A DNA stretch of 52,467 nt from Chloroflexota bacterium (GTDB taxonomy: Bacteria > Chloroflexota > Limnocylindria > Limnocylindrales > CSP1-4), in NCBI GenBank assembly GCA_919901745.1, contig CAKKPP010000011.1, positions 1 to 52,467 of the forward strand, written 5' to 3'. Shown piece by piece: positions 1-8,119 of this stretch. The stretch's first letter is position 1, and every line of letters starts with the position of its first letter. The notes below the pieces were generated by a model. It worked only from the letters and a program-made list of their open reading frames with translations. It did not search any database and was not told the DNA's origin. The position numbers and the translations under genes were made by a program.

Positions 1-547
1 AACGGGGGCGTTCCGGCCCTCGCTGCTCGAAGGCGCCGGCGCTTCCGGCGCACCCTATCCGGCTTGGCCGACGTTCATGCACGAGAACGAGACGGTCGAC
101 ATCTACGGTCTGCCAGGCGGCCGCGACGCCGGATACGGAGACTCCTGCCGCCGCGACCTTCTCCTTGAGCTCGAAGATCACCCGCTCCGCGAGCTTCTTG
201 CCGATCCCCGGGATCGAAACGAGGACGGCCTGGTCCTGCTGCATGATCGCGAGCTGGAGGTCCGGCGTGGGACGGCTGCCGACGATCGCCAGCGCGACCT
301 TTGGCCCGACCCCCGTCACCGTGAGCAGCAGGTTGAAGAACCCGAGCTCCTCGGCAGACCGAAATCCGTACAGCGCCTGTTGGTCCTCGCGAACCAGGTG
401 GTAGGTGTGCAGCCGGAGCCGGGATCCGGGCGCGGCCGAGACGATGATCGCCGGTGCGGCGAACACGCGGTAGCCGATCCCGCCGACCTCGACGACGAGC
501 GAATCCGCGGCGATGGCCCCGACGATCCCGTCGAGCGAGGCGATCAC
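1..547 (-). CDS. ruvA: Holliday junction branch migration protein RuvA (partial, runs off left edge)
   Basis: RuvA binds four-way junctions and positions the RuvB motor for branch migration. Reading from a GTG at 547 gives [19 protein letters not shown], then a family-typical OB-fold N-terminus, followed by the helix-hairpin-helix motifs [11 protein letters not shown] and [17 protein letters not shown]. The frame stays open to base 1, so the C-terminal RuvB-binding domain lies outside the window. The GTG overlaps the ruvC stop as GTGA (544-547), implying translational coupling in a yebC-ruvC-ruvA operon; ruvB would be expected beyond the edge. The last visible residues (about 150 onward) are the variable linker. 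Identification is firm; only the 3' end is unknown. Confidence 0.93.
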   Translation of the reverse strand, partial: MIASLDGIVGAIAADSLVVEVGGIGYRVFAAPAIIVSAAPGSRLRLHTYHLVREDQQALYGFRSAEELGFFNLLLTVTGVGPKVALAIVGSRPTPDLQLAIMQQDQAVLVSIPGIGKKLAERVIFELKEKVAAAGVSVSGVAAAWQTVDVDRLVLVHERRPSRIGCAGSAGAFEQRGPERPR

Positions 548-1170
548 CGGCGCCGCGTGGCTGGGGCGCGCGCGCTCCCGGCCCGAATTCCGCCCTCGGC
601 GGCAAGCGCGTCACGGACGGCCCGTTCATACGGCGTCGAGCCGCGAACCATTGGTGCCGCCGATGCTCGATCGAGGAGCGCGGCCACCGGCTCCGTGTCG
701 TCACGCTCGCTGTTCGCGGCCCATGTGGCGATTGCCAGCGCATCGGCCGCGTCGTCGGGCTGCGGCGGAGCGGCCATCCCGAGGATCAGGGCCACCATCC
801 GCCCAACCTGCTCCTTGTCCGCAGCCCCGTAGCCCGTCACGGCCATCTTGACCGCGTTCGGCGTGGCCTCGCGGATCGGGACGCCGTGCTGGGCGGCAGC
901 CAGCAGCACGACACCGCGTGCCTGGCCCACCGCGAACGCGGTCTGCGCATTCCGCGAGAAGAACAACCGCTCCACGGCCAGGAGCTGCGGCCGGTGCCGC
1001 GTGATGAGTTCGTCCACCAGCTCGTGGATGGTCAGGAGCCGGTCGGCCAGCGCCCGGTCGGGCGTCGTGGTCAGGCAGCCGTGATCGACCGCCCGGAGCG
1101 CGCCGTCGGTTGACTCCACGATCCCATAGCCCAGTGCCGCGGTCCCCGGGTCGATCCCGAGAACGATCAT
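544..1170 (-). CDS. ruvC: Crossover junction endodeoxyribonuclease RuvC
   Basis: RuvC resolves Holliday junctions by paired nicking. The 208-residue product has the RNase H-like core with the expected acidic residues: Asp in [15 protein letters not shown] near the N-terminus, Glu in [11 protein letters not shown], and the paired Asp residues in [11 protein letters not shown]. The family usually ends near residue 160-170; here an extra tail of about 40 residues (from roughly EPVAALLDR onward) follows the catalytic core and is rich in Ala and Arg. The ATG overlaps the yebC stop as ATGA, and its own TGA overlaps the ruvA GTG, so the three genes are coupled. Confidence 0.95.
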   Translation of the reverse strand: MIVLGIDPGTAALGYGIVESTDGALRAVDHGCLTTTPDRALADRLLTIHELVDELITRHRPQLLAVERLFFSRNAQTAFAVGQARGVVLLAAAQHGVPIREATPNAVKMAVTGYGAADKEQVGRMVALILGMAAPPQPDDAADALAIATWAANSERDDTEPVAALLDRASAAPMVRGSTPYERAVRDALAAEGGIRAGSARAPATRRR

Positions 1171-1919
1171 CCCGCGACCTCGGCGTACACGTCCTCGGGG
1201 ATGTCGAAGTTGGCCGTCACCCGCTGGACGTCGTCGAGGTCATCGAGCAGCTCCACCAGGCGGAGCGCCTGGCGCGCCTTCGAGGAGTCCAGTTCCACCG
1301 TCTGCTGGGCGACCATCGTGCTCTCGGCCGACTCGACGGCCACACCGGCCGCCTCGAGCGAGCGGCGCACCGCCTCGAGGTCGCCCGGGGCGGTCCAGAT
1401 CTCGATCTGGTCGGCCTGCTCGGTATCGACGTCGTCCGCACCCGCATCGATCGCGGTCAGGGCCACCTGGTCGGCGTCGACTCCCGCCCTCGGCACGATG
1501 ATGAACCCGCGCGGCTCGAACTGCCACGCCACGGCTCCGGATCCGGCCAGCTGGCCCCCGGCCTTCGTGAAGATCGAGCGGACCTCTCCGGCCGTCCGGT
1601 TCCGGTTGTCGGTGGCCGCCTCGACGAGGATCGCCACGCCGCCGGGTCCGTAGCCCTCGTAGACGATTTCCTCGTACTGCTCGCCGTCACCGCCGCCGGT
1701 CGCCCGCTCGATCGCCCGCTTGATGTTGTCGGCGGGCATGTTCACGGCGCGTGCCTTGTCGACGGCCAGCCGGAGCCGGTAGTTGGCGTCGGGGTCGCCG
1801 CCGCCGGCCCGGGCCGCCACGATGAGTTCCCGGGCGACCTTCGTGAAGACGGCGCCACGCTTCGCATCGTTGACGCCCTTCTGGCGCTTGATCGTGGACC
1901 ACTTTGAGTGACCGGACAT
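1167..1919 (-). CDS. yebC: YebC/PmpR family DNA-binding regulatory protein
   Basis: YebC-family proteins are three-domain proteins of about 250 residues, classically called transcriptional regulators; some members have been reported to act in translation. This 250-residue product begins [20 protein letters not shown], the hallmark N-terminus, and contains [19 protein letters not shown] and a conserved C-terminal segment ending [18 protein letters not shown]. An in-frame extension upstream is only a read-through of non-coding sequence. A TATACT -10 box lies 8 nt before the ATG, so the mRNA is probably leaderless or nearly so. It heads the operon with ruvC and ruvA, the classical arrangement. 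Confidence 0.95.
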   Translation of the reverse strand: MSGHSKWSTIKRQKGVNDAKRGAVFTKVARELIVAARAGGGDPDANYRLRLAVDKARAVNMPADNIKRAIERATGGGDGEQYEEIVYEGYGPGGVAILVEAATDNRNRTAGEVRSIFTKAGGQLAGSGAVAWQFEPRGFIIVPRAGVDADQVALTAIDAGADDVDTEQADQIEIWTAPGDLEAVRRSLEAAGVAVESAESTMVAQQTVELDSSKARQALRLVELLDDLDDVQRVTANFDIPEDVYAEVAG

Positions 1920-1927
1920 CGGGCGGG

Positions 1928-1945
1928 AGTATAGCGGACTATCAT
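1928..1945. promoter_or_regulatory. Back-to-back -10 boxes for yebC (minus) and the EF-G-like gene (plus)
   Basis: On the minus strand TATACT (1933 to 1928) sits 8 nt before the yebC ATG, the spacing expected for a leaderless transcript. On the plus strand TATCAT (1940-1945) points toward the EF-G-like gene and would start transcription near 1952. The latter overlaps the upstream in-frame ATG at 1944, which argues that translation starts at 2043. I see no convincing -35 boxes; assignments rest on -10 position only. Confidence 0.5.
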
Positions 1946-2042
1946 GAGCGAACCGCCCGACGCAGCCGGCGGTCCGCCGCCCCACGACCGTCCCGGCGTC
2001 CCCGACGAGCCCCACCGAACGCACGAGAGGACTGACGAGTCG

Positions 2043-4127
2043 ATGACGATCAAGAGCGTTGATCTGCCCCACATCCGCAGCGTCGTCCTGGCCGGCCACG
2101 CCGGTTCGGGCAAGACGACGCTTGGCGAACAACTCCTCTTTCGAGCCGGTGCGATCCCGCGGCTCGGCAACGTCGCGGACGGGACGTCGCACCTCGACTT
2201 CGAGCCCGAGGAACAGAAACGTCGCGAGACCCTGAGCCTCGCCGTCGCCACCTTCGATCGCGACGAAACCGAGATCACCATCGTCGACACTCCGGGCTAC
2301 CCCGACTTCGTCTCCGAGGTCATCCAGGGCTTCCACGCGGCAGACGGTTCGATCCTGGTGATGGACGCAACGTCCGGCGTCGAGGCGGGCCTCGAGAACG
2401 CGGTCGGGATCGCCCGCACGACGAACACTGCGGCGTGCTTCTTCATCAACAAGTGCGACCGGGAGAACGCCGATCCCACCGCGGCCCTCGACGCGCTGCG
2501 CGGCGCATTCGGCAACAAGGTCGCACCGCTGCAGATCGCGATCGGGGCGGCCGAGTCGTTTTCGGGCTACGTCGACCTCGTCCACCGCAAGGCCTACCGC
2601 TGGGAGGGATCGACCGAGATCGAGATCGACATCCCGGCAGAGCTCACGGCCGAGATCGACCGCCGGCGGGACCAGCTCCTCGAGGCGGCTGCCGAAGCGG
2701 ACGACGAGGTGCTGACGAAGTACCTCGAGGGCCAGGAGGTCACCGACCCGGAGCTCGAAGCGTGCCTCCGCAAGGGCGTCAAGGAGTCGATCCTCGCCCC
2801 GGTCCTGGTCGGCAGCGCCACGAAGGGGATCGGCCTGCGCGGACTCCTCGACGCGATCGTCCGCTACCTTCCCTCGCCCGCCGACGAGGCCCCGGCGGCC
2901 GCGACCGACAAGTCCGGCTCCGAGGTGGCCATCCCCGCCGACATGGCCGGACCGCTTCTCGTCCGGGTGTTCAAGACGACCGCCGACCCGTACGTCGGGC
3001 GCCTCACCTACCTGCGCGTGCTGTCGGGGACGCTGCGCTCACAGAGCCACGCGTGGAACGCGGAGCGTGGCGAAGAGGAGCGGATCGGCCAGCTCCTGCT
3101 GCTCCACGGCAAGGACCAGGAACCGACCGGAGAACTTCGTGCCGGCGAGATCGGCGCGGTGGCAAAGCTCGGCGTCACGGTCACCGGCGACACATTGTCC
3201 TCGCGGGAACGACCTCTCTCGCTCGCCCCGATGGCATTCCCGGAACCCACCTTGATGATGGCCATCGAACCCCAATCGAAGGCGGACCTCGACAAGATGG
3301 GCCCGGCGCTCCAGCGCATGCTCGAAGAGGAGCAGACGGCCCGCGTCGAGCGCAGCGCGACCGGCGAACAAGTCCTCCGGGTGATCGGCGACGCCCATGC
3401 CGCCGTCATCCTCGAACGTCTCAAGCGGAAATTCGGCGCCGCCGTGGTCACCCACACCCCCAAGGTGCCGTACAAGGAAACGATCCGCGCAAAGACCCAG
3501 GCCCACGGCCGCTACAAGAAGCAGACGGGTGGCCACGGGATGTTCGGCGATGTCTGGCTGGAGATCGAACCGACGCCCGGCGAAGGCGTGTCCTTCGCCG
3601 AGCGGATCGTCGGCGGCTCCGTCCCCAAGCAGTTCTTCCCGGGCGTCGAGAAGGGCATTCGCGAAACCGCTGCCGAGGGCGTGATCGCCGGGTATCCGCT
3701 GTCCGACTTCAAGGCGACCCTCTACGACGGGTCCTTCCACAACGTGGATTCCAACGAGCTGTCGTTCAAGATCGCTGCCTCGATGGCGCTCAAGGAGGCG
3801 GTCCACCAGGCGAAGCCGGCCCTCCTCGAACCGATCATGACCGTCGCGGTCCGGATCCCCGAGCAGTTCATGGGCGAGGTCAATCGCGATCTCAACGGCC
3901 GGCGAGGACGGGTCCTCGGCATGGACACGGCCGAGGGCTTCCAGGTCATCACCGCCAGCGTGCCGCAGGCCGAGCTGTTCACGTATGCGTCGGAACTTCG
4001 ATCGCTGACGGCCGGTCGCGGCACGTTCTCCTACACCCTGGACCACTACGACGAGGTCCCCGGACACATCGCCGAGAAGGTCATCGCCGAGCATCGCAAG
4101 AACGGCGAGGAGACGTCCGGGCACTGA
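2043..4127 (+). CDS. Elongation factor G-like translational GTPase (EF-G2 type)
   Basis: This 694-residue protein has the full EF-G layout: GTPase domain with P-loop GHAGSGKTT, switch II DTPGYPDF, and the guanine-specificity motif NKCD, then domain II, a domain III/IV containing GRYKKQTGGHGMFGDV and domain V ending in a SYTLDHYDEVP-type C-terminus. The canonical EF-G switch I signature ERGITI is replaced by a KRRETLSL-type sequence, as in EF-G-like paralogues (EF-G2/FusA2), so this is probably not the main elongation factor; its exact role is unsettled. An ATG at 1944 would add 33 disordered residues but overlaps a promoter -10; the ATG at 2043 has AGAGG 12 nt upstream and gives the family-typical N-terminus. 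Confidence 0.88.
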   Translation: MTIKSVDLPHIRSVVLAGHAGSGKTTLGEQLLFRAGAIPRLGNVADGTSHLDFEPEEQKRRETLSLAVATFDRDETEITIVDTPGYPDFVSEVIQGFHAADGSILVMDATSGVEAGLENAVGIARTTNTAACFFINKCDRENADPTAALDALRGAFGNKVAPLQIAIGAAESFSGYVDLVHRKAYRWEGSTEIEIDIPAELTAEIDRRRDQLLEAAAEADDEVLTKYLEGQEVTDPELEACLRKGVKESILAPVLVGSATKGIGLRGLLDAIVRYLPSPADEAPAAATDKSGSEVAIPADMAGPLLVRVFKTTADPYVGRLTYLRVLSGTLRSQSHAWNAERGEEERIGQLLLLHGKDQEPTGELRAGEIGAVAKLGVTVTGDTLSSRERPLSLAPMAFPEPTLMMAIEPQSKADLDKMGPALQRMLEEEQTARVERSATGEQVLRVIGDAHAAVILERLKRKFGAAVVTHTPKVPYKETIRAKTQAHGRYKKQTGGHGMFGDVWLEIEPTPGEGVSFAERIVGGSVPKQFFPGVEKGIRETAAEGVIAGYPLSDFKATLYDGSFHNVDSNELSFKIAASMALKEAVHQAKPALLEPIMTVAVRIPEQFMGEVNRDLNGRRGRVLGMDTAEGFQVITASVPQAELFTYASELRSLTAGRGTFSYTLDHYDEVPGHIAEKVIAEHRKNGEETSGH

Positions 4128-4193
4128 CGGCTCCCGGGGCCGCCCGGCGGCCGCGGCGGCCCGGCAGCCGCGGCGGCCCGGCGGCCCGGCGGC

Positions 4194-4410
4194 GTTGCCA
4201 GATGTCGTTCGTGCGGTGCCGGCGGCCCGGCAGCGTTGCCAGATGTCGTTCACAACGGCACTACGGTGGATTCCCGCCGGCGTTGCCAGATGTCGTTCGT
4301 GCGGTGCCGGCGGCCCGGCGGCGTTGCCAGATGTCGTTCGTGCGGTGCCGGCGGCCCGGCGGCGTTGCCAGATGTCGTTCACAACGGCACTACGGTGGAT
4401 TCCCGCCGGG
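4194..4410. repeat. Five-unit interspersed tandem repeat (41/47-bp units)
   Basis: Five units begin with GTTGCCAGATGTCGTTC at 4194, 4235, 4282, 4323 and 4364. Two unit types alternate as A-B-A-A-B: type A (41 bp) continues with GTGCGGTGCCGGCGGCCCGG; type B (47 bp) continues with ACAACGGCACTACGGTGG and TTCCCGCCGG. The stretch 4138-4193 before it is a degenerate run of GGCGGCCCGG. No ORF here has gene-like composition. The rest of the gap to 4607 shows nothing recognisable. Equal-length unique spacers are absent, so this is not a CRISPR array. Function unknown; it separates the 3' ends of two convergent genes. Confidence 0.85.
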
Positions 4411-4607
4411 CCGAACGACGTTTCGCGCTGCTTCCGTGCATGATCGAGCGGCCGCGATGGCCTCCTGGCCTCGCTCTGGCGCCGAGGCACCCCGTCGAGC
4501 GTCCATAGCGCCGGTGTGACGGGAATGTGGCAAGAACCCGCCGCCCCGCGGCATGCCTGCTGCCCGCGTCCCCGCGATCAACCGGGCGTCGTCAGCCGCG
4601 CAACAGC

Positions 4608-5351
4608 TCAGTCGACGGCCGCGAGCGCATCGGGGAGGGAGATTCGCCCTTCGTACAGCGCGCGCCCCACGATCGCACCGGAACAGCCAATCGCCCGCAC
4701 GGCGAGCAGGTCGTCGATCGTGGTCACGCCGCCCGACGCGATGATCCGACCGCAATCGAGGCCAACGAGTCGCTCGAGCAGGTCGAGGTCGGGACCGCCG
4801 AGAAGCCCATCCCGGTCGATCGCGGTCACGGCGAACGTGGTGACGCCGGCGGCGGCCTGGGTGCGGAGCGCATCTGCCGCCGGGATCCCGGGCGCGCCGA
4901 CCCGCCATCCATCGCCCAGCGCGAGGCCGTCGCGAATGTCCAGGGCAACGACGATCCGGGCGTTGCCGTGCTCCTCGACGAGCCGCTGGCTGAAGGACGG
5001 ATCGCCAAGTGCGGCGGTCCCGAGCACCACCCGCGCCGCGCCGTCGCCGAGTGCCGCCACCACGTCCGTGGCCGCGCGCAGCCCACCGGCAACCTGGCAG
5101 CGTGCCCCTTCCCCCACCGACGACACGATCCCGCGCACGACCTCGGCCTGCACGCGCGTGCCCGACCTCGCGCCATCCAGGTCGACGATGTGGATCCAGG
5201 CCGCTCCCGCCGCCACGAACGCACGCGCGACCTCGACTGGATCGGCTCCATAGTCGGTTGCCCGCGCGAAATCGCCCTCGCGCAGGCGGACCACGCGACC
5301 GCCGATCAGGTCGATCGCCGGGAGCAATTCGAAGGTGCTTGCGCCTGCCAT
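4608..5351 (-). CDS. hisA: Phosphoribosylformimino-5-aminoimidazole carboxamide ribotide isomerase HisA
   Basis: HisA is a (beta/alpha)8 barrel that isomerises ProFAR to PRFAR in histidine biosynthesis. The 247-residue product shows the paired phosphate-binding halves typical of HisA: LLPAIDLIGGRVVRL with the catalytic Asp near the N-terminus, IHIVDLDGA, and the second half FAVTAIDRDGLLGGPDL with the second catalytic Asp, then IIASGGVTTIDDL. It is absent from the main his operon and instead faces away from it, sharing the upstream region with hisR. A TAGCAT -10 box lies 6 nt before the ATG, indicating a leaderless mRNA. Confidence 0.94.
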   Translation of the reverse strand: MAGASTFELLPAIDLIGGRVVRLREGDFARATDYGADPVEVARAFVAAGAAWIHIVDLDGARSGTRVQAEVVRGIVSSVGEGARCQVAGGLRAATDVVAALGDGAARVVLGTAALGDPSFSQRLVEEHGNARIVVALDIRDGLALGDGWRVGAPGIPAADALRTQAAAGVTTFAVTAIDRDGLLGGPDLDLLERLVGLDCGRIIASGGVTTIDDLLAVRAIGCSGAIVGRALYEGRISLPDALAAVD

Positions 5352-5356
5352 GTTGC

Positions 5357-5404
5357 CATGCTACCGTATTAGCACGTTACCACGCTAGCACGTTACTACG
5401 GTTG
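5357..5404. promoter_or_regulatory. Three 16-bp direct repeats between hisA and hisR: putative his operator
   Basis: Three contiguous 16-mers occupy the divergent intergenic region: CATGCTACCGTATTAG (5357-5372), CACGTTACCACGCTAG (5373-5388) and CACGTTACTACGGTTG (5389-5404). The core CACGTTAC is identical in the last two. The hisA -10 (TAGCAT on the minus strand, 5363 to 5358) lies inside the first unit. The junction of units two and three holds the palindrome GCTAGC; CTAG cores are typical of TrpR-family operators. The adjacent first gene of the operon is itself a TrpR/YerC-family regulator, so an autoregulated operator controlling both directions is a reasonable inference. Confidence 0.6.
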
Positions 5405-5448
5405 AAGATACGGCACGGCGTCACTGCACCGGGAGGTTGGAACGAACC

Positions 5449-5757
5449 ATGGCCACGGTCATGACCGACGACGATTGGAAGAGCCCGAACATCAGGGCAC
5501 TGATCGACGCGTTGCTCCGCCTCGACACGCCGCTCGAAGCGGAACACTTCCTGCGGGACCTGTGCACGCTTGGCGAACTCCGCGACATGGCCCAGCGCTG
5601 GGCGGTGGTTCGACTGCTCGACCAGGGGCTGCACTACGCCGAGATCTCGACCCTGACCGGGGCCAGCACGGCGACGATCACCAGGATCGCCTCGTGGCTG
5701 CGTCACGGCGAGGGCGGGTATCGCGCGATGCTCGACAAGCTGGCGGCCTCGCGGTGA
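5449..5757 (+). CDS. TrpR/YerC-family regulator (HisR-like), first gene of the his operon
   Basis: This 102-residue protein has the Trp repressor-like fold: LIDALLRLDTPLEAEHFLRD, then LGELRDMAQRWAVVRLLDQG, and the helix-turn-helix YAEISTLTGASTATITRIAS. Length and motifs match YerC/YecD proteins, which comparative work in Gram-positive bacteria links to histidine gene regulation (HisR). The ATG at 5449 has GGGAGG at 5431-5436; a TTG at 5437 is in frame but abuts that sequence, so ATG is preferred. Its TGA overlaps the hisG GTG (GTGA). Leading the his operon and lying next to the 16-bp repeat array supports a role as local repressor; the ligand is not known. Confidence 0.8.
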   Translation: MATVMTDDDWKSPNIRALIDALLRLDTPLEAEHFLRDLCTLGELRDMAQRWAVVRLLDQGLHYAEISTLTGASTATITRIASWLRHGEGGYRAMLDKLAASR

Positions 5758-6671
5758 CCGACACCGTGACCGCACGCTCGTCGGCGCGGGCCGTGGAACG
5801 GGCGATTCCACGGACGGATCGACTCCGCCTGGCGGTGCCCAACAAGGGTCGCCTGCAGGAGCCGGCCCTGCGCCTGCTCCACGACGCCGGCCTCGTGTTC
5901 GACGAGCACGATCGGAGCCTTGTCGCCCACGTCGAGAACATCGACCTCGACATCCTGTTCGTCCGGACCAACGATGTCGTCGAATTCGTGGCCGATGGCG
6001 TGGCCGATCTCGGGATCGTGGGCGAAGACCTTCTGGTCGAGTCGGGCGTGGATCTGCCCAGGCTGCGCTCCCTGGGTTTCGGGCTCTGCCGTCTCGCTGC
6101 CGCGGTGCCCAACGACGCCCCCGTCCAGGCGTTCGGGGATCTCCAGGGTCGGCGCGTCGCCACGTCGCATCCCAACACGACGAGCGCCTTCTTCGGCGCC
6201 CGAGGCATCGATGTCCAGATCGTGCCGCTGTCCGGAGCCGTCGAGGTGGCCCCAAGGCTCGGGCTTGCCGACGCGATCGTCGATCTCGTGTCGACCGGGT
6301 CGACGCTGGTCATGAACGGGCTGCGCCCGATCGGCGACGTCCTGCCGTCGCAGGCCCTCCTGGTGGCCAATCCGGACGCCCTCGATCGCCGCGCAGCCGA
6401 GGTTGCCGGGATCGACACGATGCTCCAGTCGGTGATCGCGGCACGATCGCAGAAGTACCTGATGATGAATGCCCCGGCAGACCGCCTGGCGGAACTCGAA
6501 CGCCTGCTCCCCGGCCTCGAGTCTCCCTCGGTCATCCCGCTCGCACACGGCGGCATGATCGCCATCCACAGCGTCGTGGGTGCCGACGATGTGTGGGACC
6601 TGCTGCCCCGGCTCAAGGCCGCCGGCGCATCGGGCATCCTGGTCTTGCCGATCGAGAAGGTCATCCCGTGA
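5754..6671 (+). CDS. hisG: ATP phosphoribosyltransferase HisG (long form)
   Basis: HisG condenses ATP with PRPP, the first committed step to histidine. From the GTG at 5754 the product has 305 residues. It contains LRLAVPNKGRLQEPALRLL, the periplasmic-binding-like two-lobe catalytic core with GVADLGIVGEDLL, the PRPP-binding DAIVDLVSTGSTL, and a C-terminal regulatory domain (about residues 225-305, ending GILVLPIEKVI). The C-terminal domain makes it the long, histidine-feedback-inhibited form, which does not need HisZ. The first ~20 residues before LRLAVPNKG are a poorly conserved extension. Coupled to hisR (GTGA) and hisD (ATGA). Confidence 0.95.
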   Translation: MTDTVTARSSARAVERAIPRTDRLRLAVPNKGRLQEPALRLLHDAGLVFDEHDRSLVAHVENIDLDILFVRTNDVVEFVADGVADLGIVGEDLLVESGVDLPRLRSLGFGLCRLAAAVPNDAPVQAFGDLQGRRVATSHPNTTSAFFGARGIDVQIVPLSGAVEVAPRLGLADAIVDLVSTGSTLVMNGLRPIGDVLPSQALLVANPDALDRRAAEVAGIDTMLQSVIAARSQKYLMMNAPADRLAELERLLPGLESPSVIPLAHGGMIAIHSVVGADDVWDLLPRLKAAGASGILVLPIEKVIP

Positions 6672-8119
6672 TGCCCGAGCTTGGCGAGATCGAGGCCGGC
6701 CGCCCGACGATCCGGCTGCGACGCCTCGATCTGAGCGTGGGTGCGGTGGATGCAGAGGCTGCGGCCGACTGGCGGCGGCTCGTCCGTCGCGGCGCCGCAC
6801 CCGACATCGAGATTCGGGCGACCGTCCGCGGCATCGTGCACGACGTTCGGGCCGGCGGCTCCGACGCCGTTCGCGACGCCAATCGCCGGTACGGCGGCGG
6901 CCTGCGGCGCGAAGGCCTGCGGCGCGAAGGCCTGCGGCGCGAAGGCCTGCGGCGCGAAGGCCTCCCGGGCGGCCAATCCGGGGCCCCGACGCCGGCAGGC
7001 GACCTCGTGATCGATGGTGCGGCGCTCCTCCGGGCGCGCGACGCCCTCGACGCCCGGATCCGGAGCGCCCTCGAGACCTCGATTGCCAACGTCCGTCGGT
7101 TCGCGGAGACGCAGCGTCCCCCGACCACCCGCACGACGATCGCCGACGGCGTCGAAATCGAACGCCGCTGGACGCCGCTCGCGTCGGTGGGCGCGTATGT
7201 CCCCGGCGGGTCGGCACCGTATCCGTCCTCGCTGGTGATGACCGTCGTTCCGGCACGGGTCGCCGGCGTCGGCACGGTGGTCGTCGCCACGCCGGCCGGA
7301 CCCGGCGGCACCATCGACCCGATTCTGCTCGGCGCTGCGGGGCTCCTCGAGGTCGACGCGGTCCTCGTCGCCGGCGGTGCCCAGGCGATTGCCGCGCTGG
7401 CGTTCGGATTGCCCGATGTCGGCATCGGACCCGTCGATCGAATCGTCGGGCCCGGCAACGCCTGGGTGACGGCTGCCAAGATCGAACTCGCCGGCGAGGT
7501 CGGCATCGACCTGCCGGCCGGCCCATCCGAGGGAATGGTCCTGGCCGGCCCGACATCCGACCCCGTCATCATCGCCGCCGACCTGATCACCCAGGCCGAG
7601 CACGGCCCCGATTCGCCGGCGATCCTCGTCACGACGGACGGCGCGTTCGCCGATGCGGTTGAACGCGCCATCCTGGCGCAACTCGCGGAGGCGCCGCGCC
7701 GCGCCATCCTGGAGCTGGCGCTCGGTGTCCACGGCAGGATCGTCCTCGCCGCCGATCTGGACGCGGCGATCGGGCTGGTCAACGAGTACGCGCCCGAGCA
7801 TCTCTCGGTCGACGTCGAACCGCTGGAGGAGACCGTCACACGCCTGCACAGCGCCGGGAGCATCTTCGTGGGTCGGTGGGCGCCCGAATCGGCCGGCGAC
7901 TACGCGACCGGCGCGAACCACGTGCTGCCGACGGGCGGGCTGGCGCGCTCCACCGGGCCGCTGAGCGTCGAGGCGTTCGGGCGGTACAGCCAGGTCCAGC
8001 GGATCACGCGCGAGGGCCTGGCCGGCCTTCGCTCGGCCATCACCACGTTGGCCGGTGCCGAGGGCCTGGCCGCCCATCGCGCTGCGGTCGAGCTCCGGTT
8101 CCGACAGGAGGAGACGTGA
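6671..8119 (+). CDS. hisD: Histidinol dehydrogenase HisD
   Basis: HisD oxidises histidinol to histidine in two NAD-dependent steps with one zinc. The 482-residue product has the signature VGAYVPGGSAPYPSSLVM, GPGNAWVTAAK, and DLPAGPSEGMV. Zinc and catalytic residues are visible: Gln and His in LITQAEHGPD, Glu-His in NEYAPEHLS, Asp in SAGDYATGANHVLPTGG, and the C-terminal His in GLAAHRAAVELR. The ATG overlaps the hisG stop (ATGA). Oddity: residues ~77-97 are four copies of the pentapeptide LRREG, from a perfect 15-bp minisatellite, inserted in the N-terminal region before the conserved core, so catalysis is probably unaffected. Confidence 0.95.
   Translation: MPELGEIEAGRPTIRLRRLDLSVGAVDAEAAADWRRLVRRGAAPDIEIRATVRGIVHDVRAGGSDAVRDANRRYGGGLRREGLRREGLRREGLRREGLPGGQSGAPTPAGDLVIDGAALLRARDALDARIRSALETSIANVRRFAETQRPPTTRTTIADGVEIERRWTPLASVGAYVPGGSAPYPSSLVMTVVPARVAGVGTVVVATPAGPGGTIDPILLGAAGLLEVDAVLVAGGAQAIAALAFGLPDVGIGPVDRIVGPGNAWVTAAKIELAGEVGIDLPAGPSEGMVLAGPTSDPVIIAADLITQAEHGPDSPAILVTTDGAFADAVERAILAQLAEAPRRAILELALGVHGRIVLAADLDAAIGLVNEYAPEHLSVDVEPLEETVTRLHSAGSIFVGRWAPESAGDYATGANHVLPTGGLARSTGPLSVEAFGRYSQVQRITREGLAGLRSAITTLAGAEGLAAHRAAVELRFRQEET
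6901..6960 (+). repeat. Perfect 15-bp x4 minisatellite inside hisD
   Basis: CCTGCGGCGCGAAGG is repeated four times without a mismatch and, being a multiple of three, adds GLRRE-type pentapeptides in frame. Perfect identity of all units points to recent expansion or ongoing slippage. Assembly collapse or expansion at this point is also possible. Confidence 0.95.

Noticed and set aside
1944..2042. Longer start for the EF-G-like gene
   Set aside because: The added 33 residues are disordered and the ATG overlaps a good -10 box; the start at 2043 matches the family.
1920..2585. N-terminal extension of YebC through the divergent EF-G-like gene
   Set aside because: It is antisense to a well-supported GTPase gene, and YebC starts with its hallmark MSGHSKW.
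4138..4410. CRISPR-like spacing of a 17-bp repeat
   Set aside because: The sequences between repeat heads are themselves two repeated tails, not unique spacers, and no cas genes are in the window.
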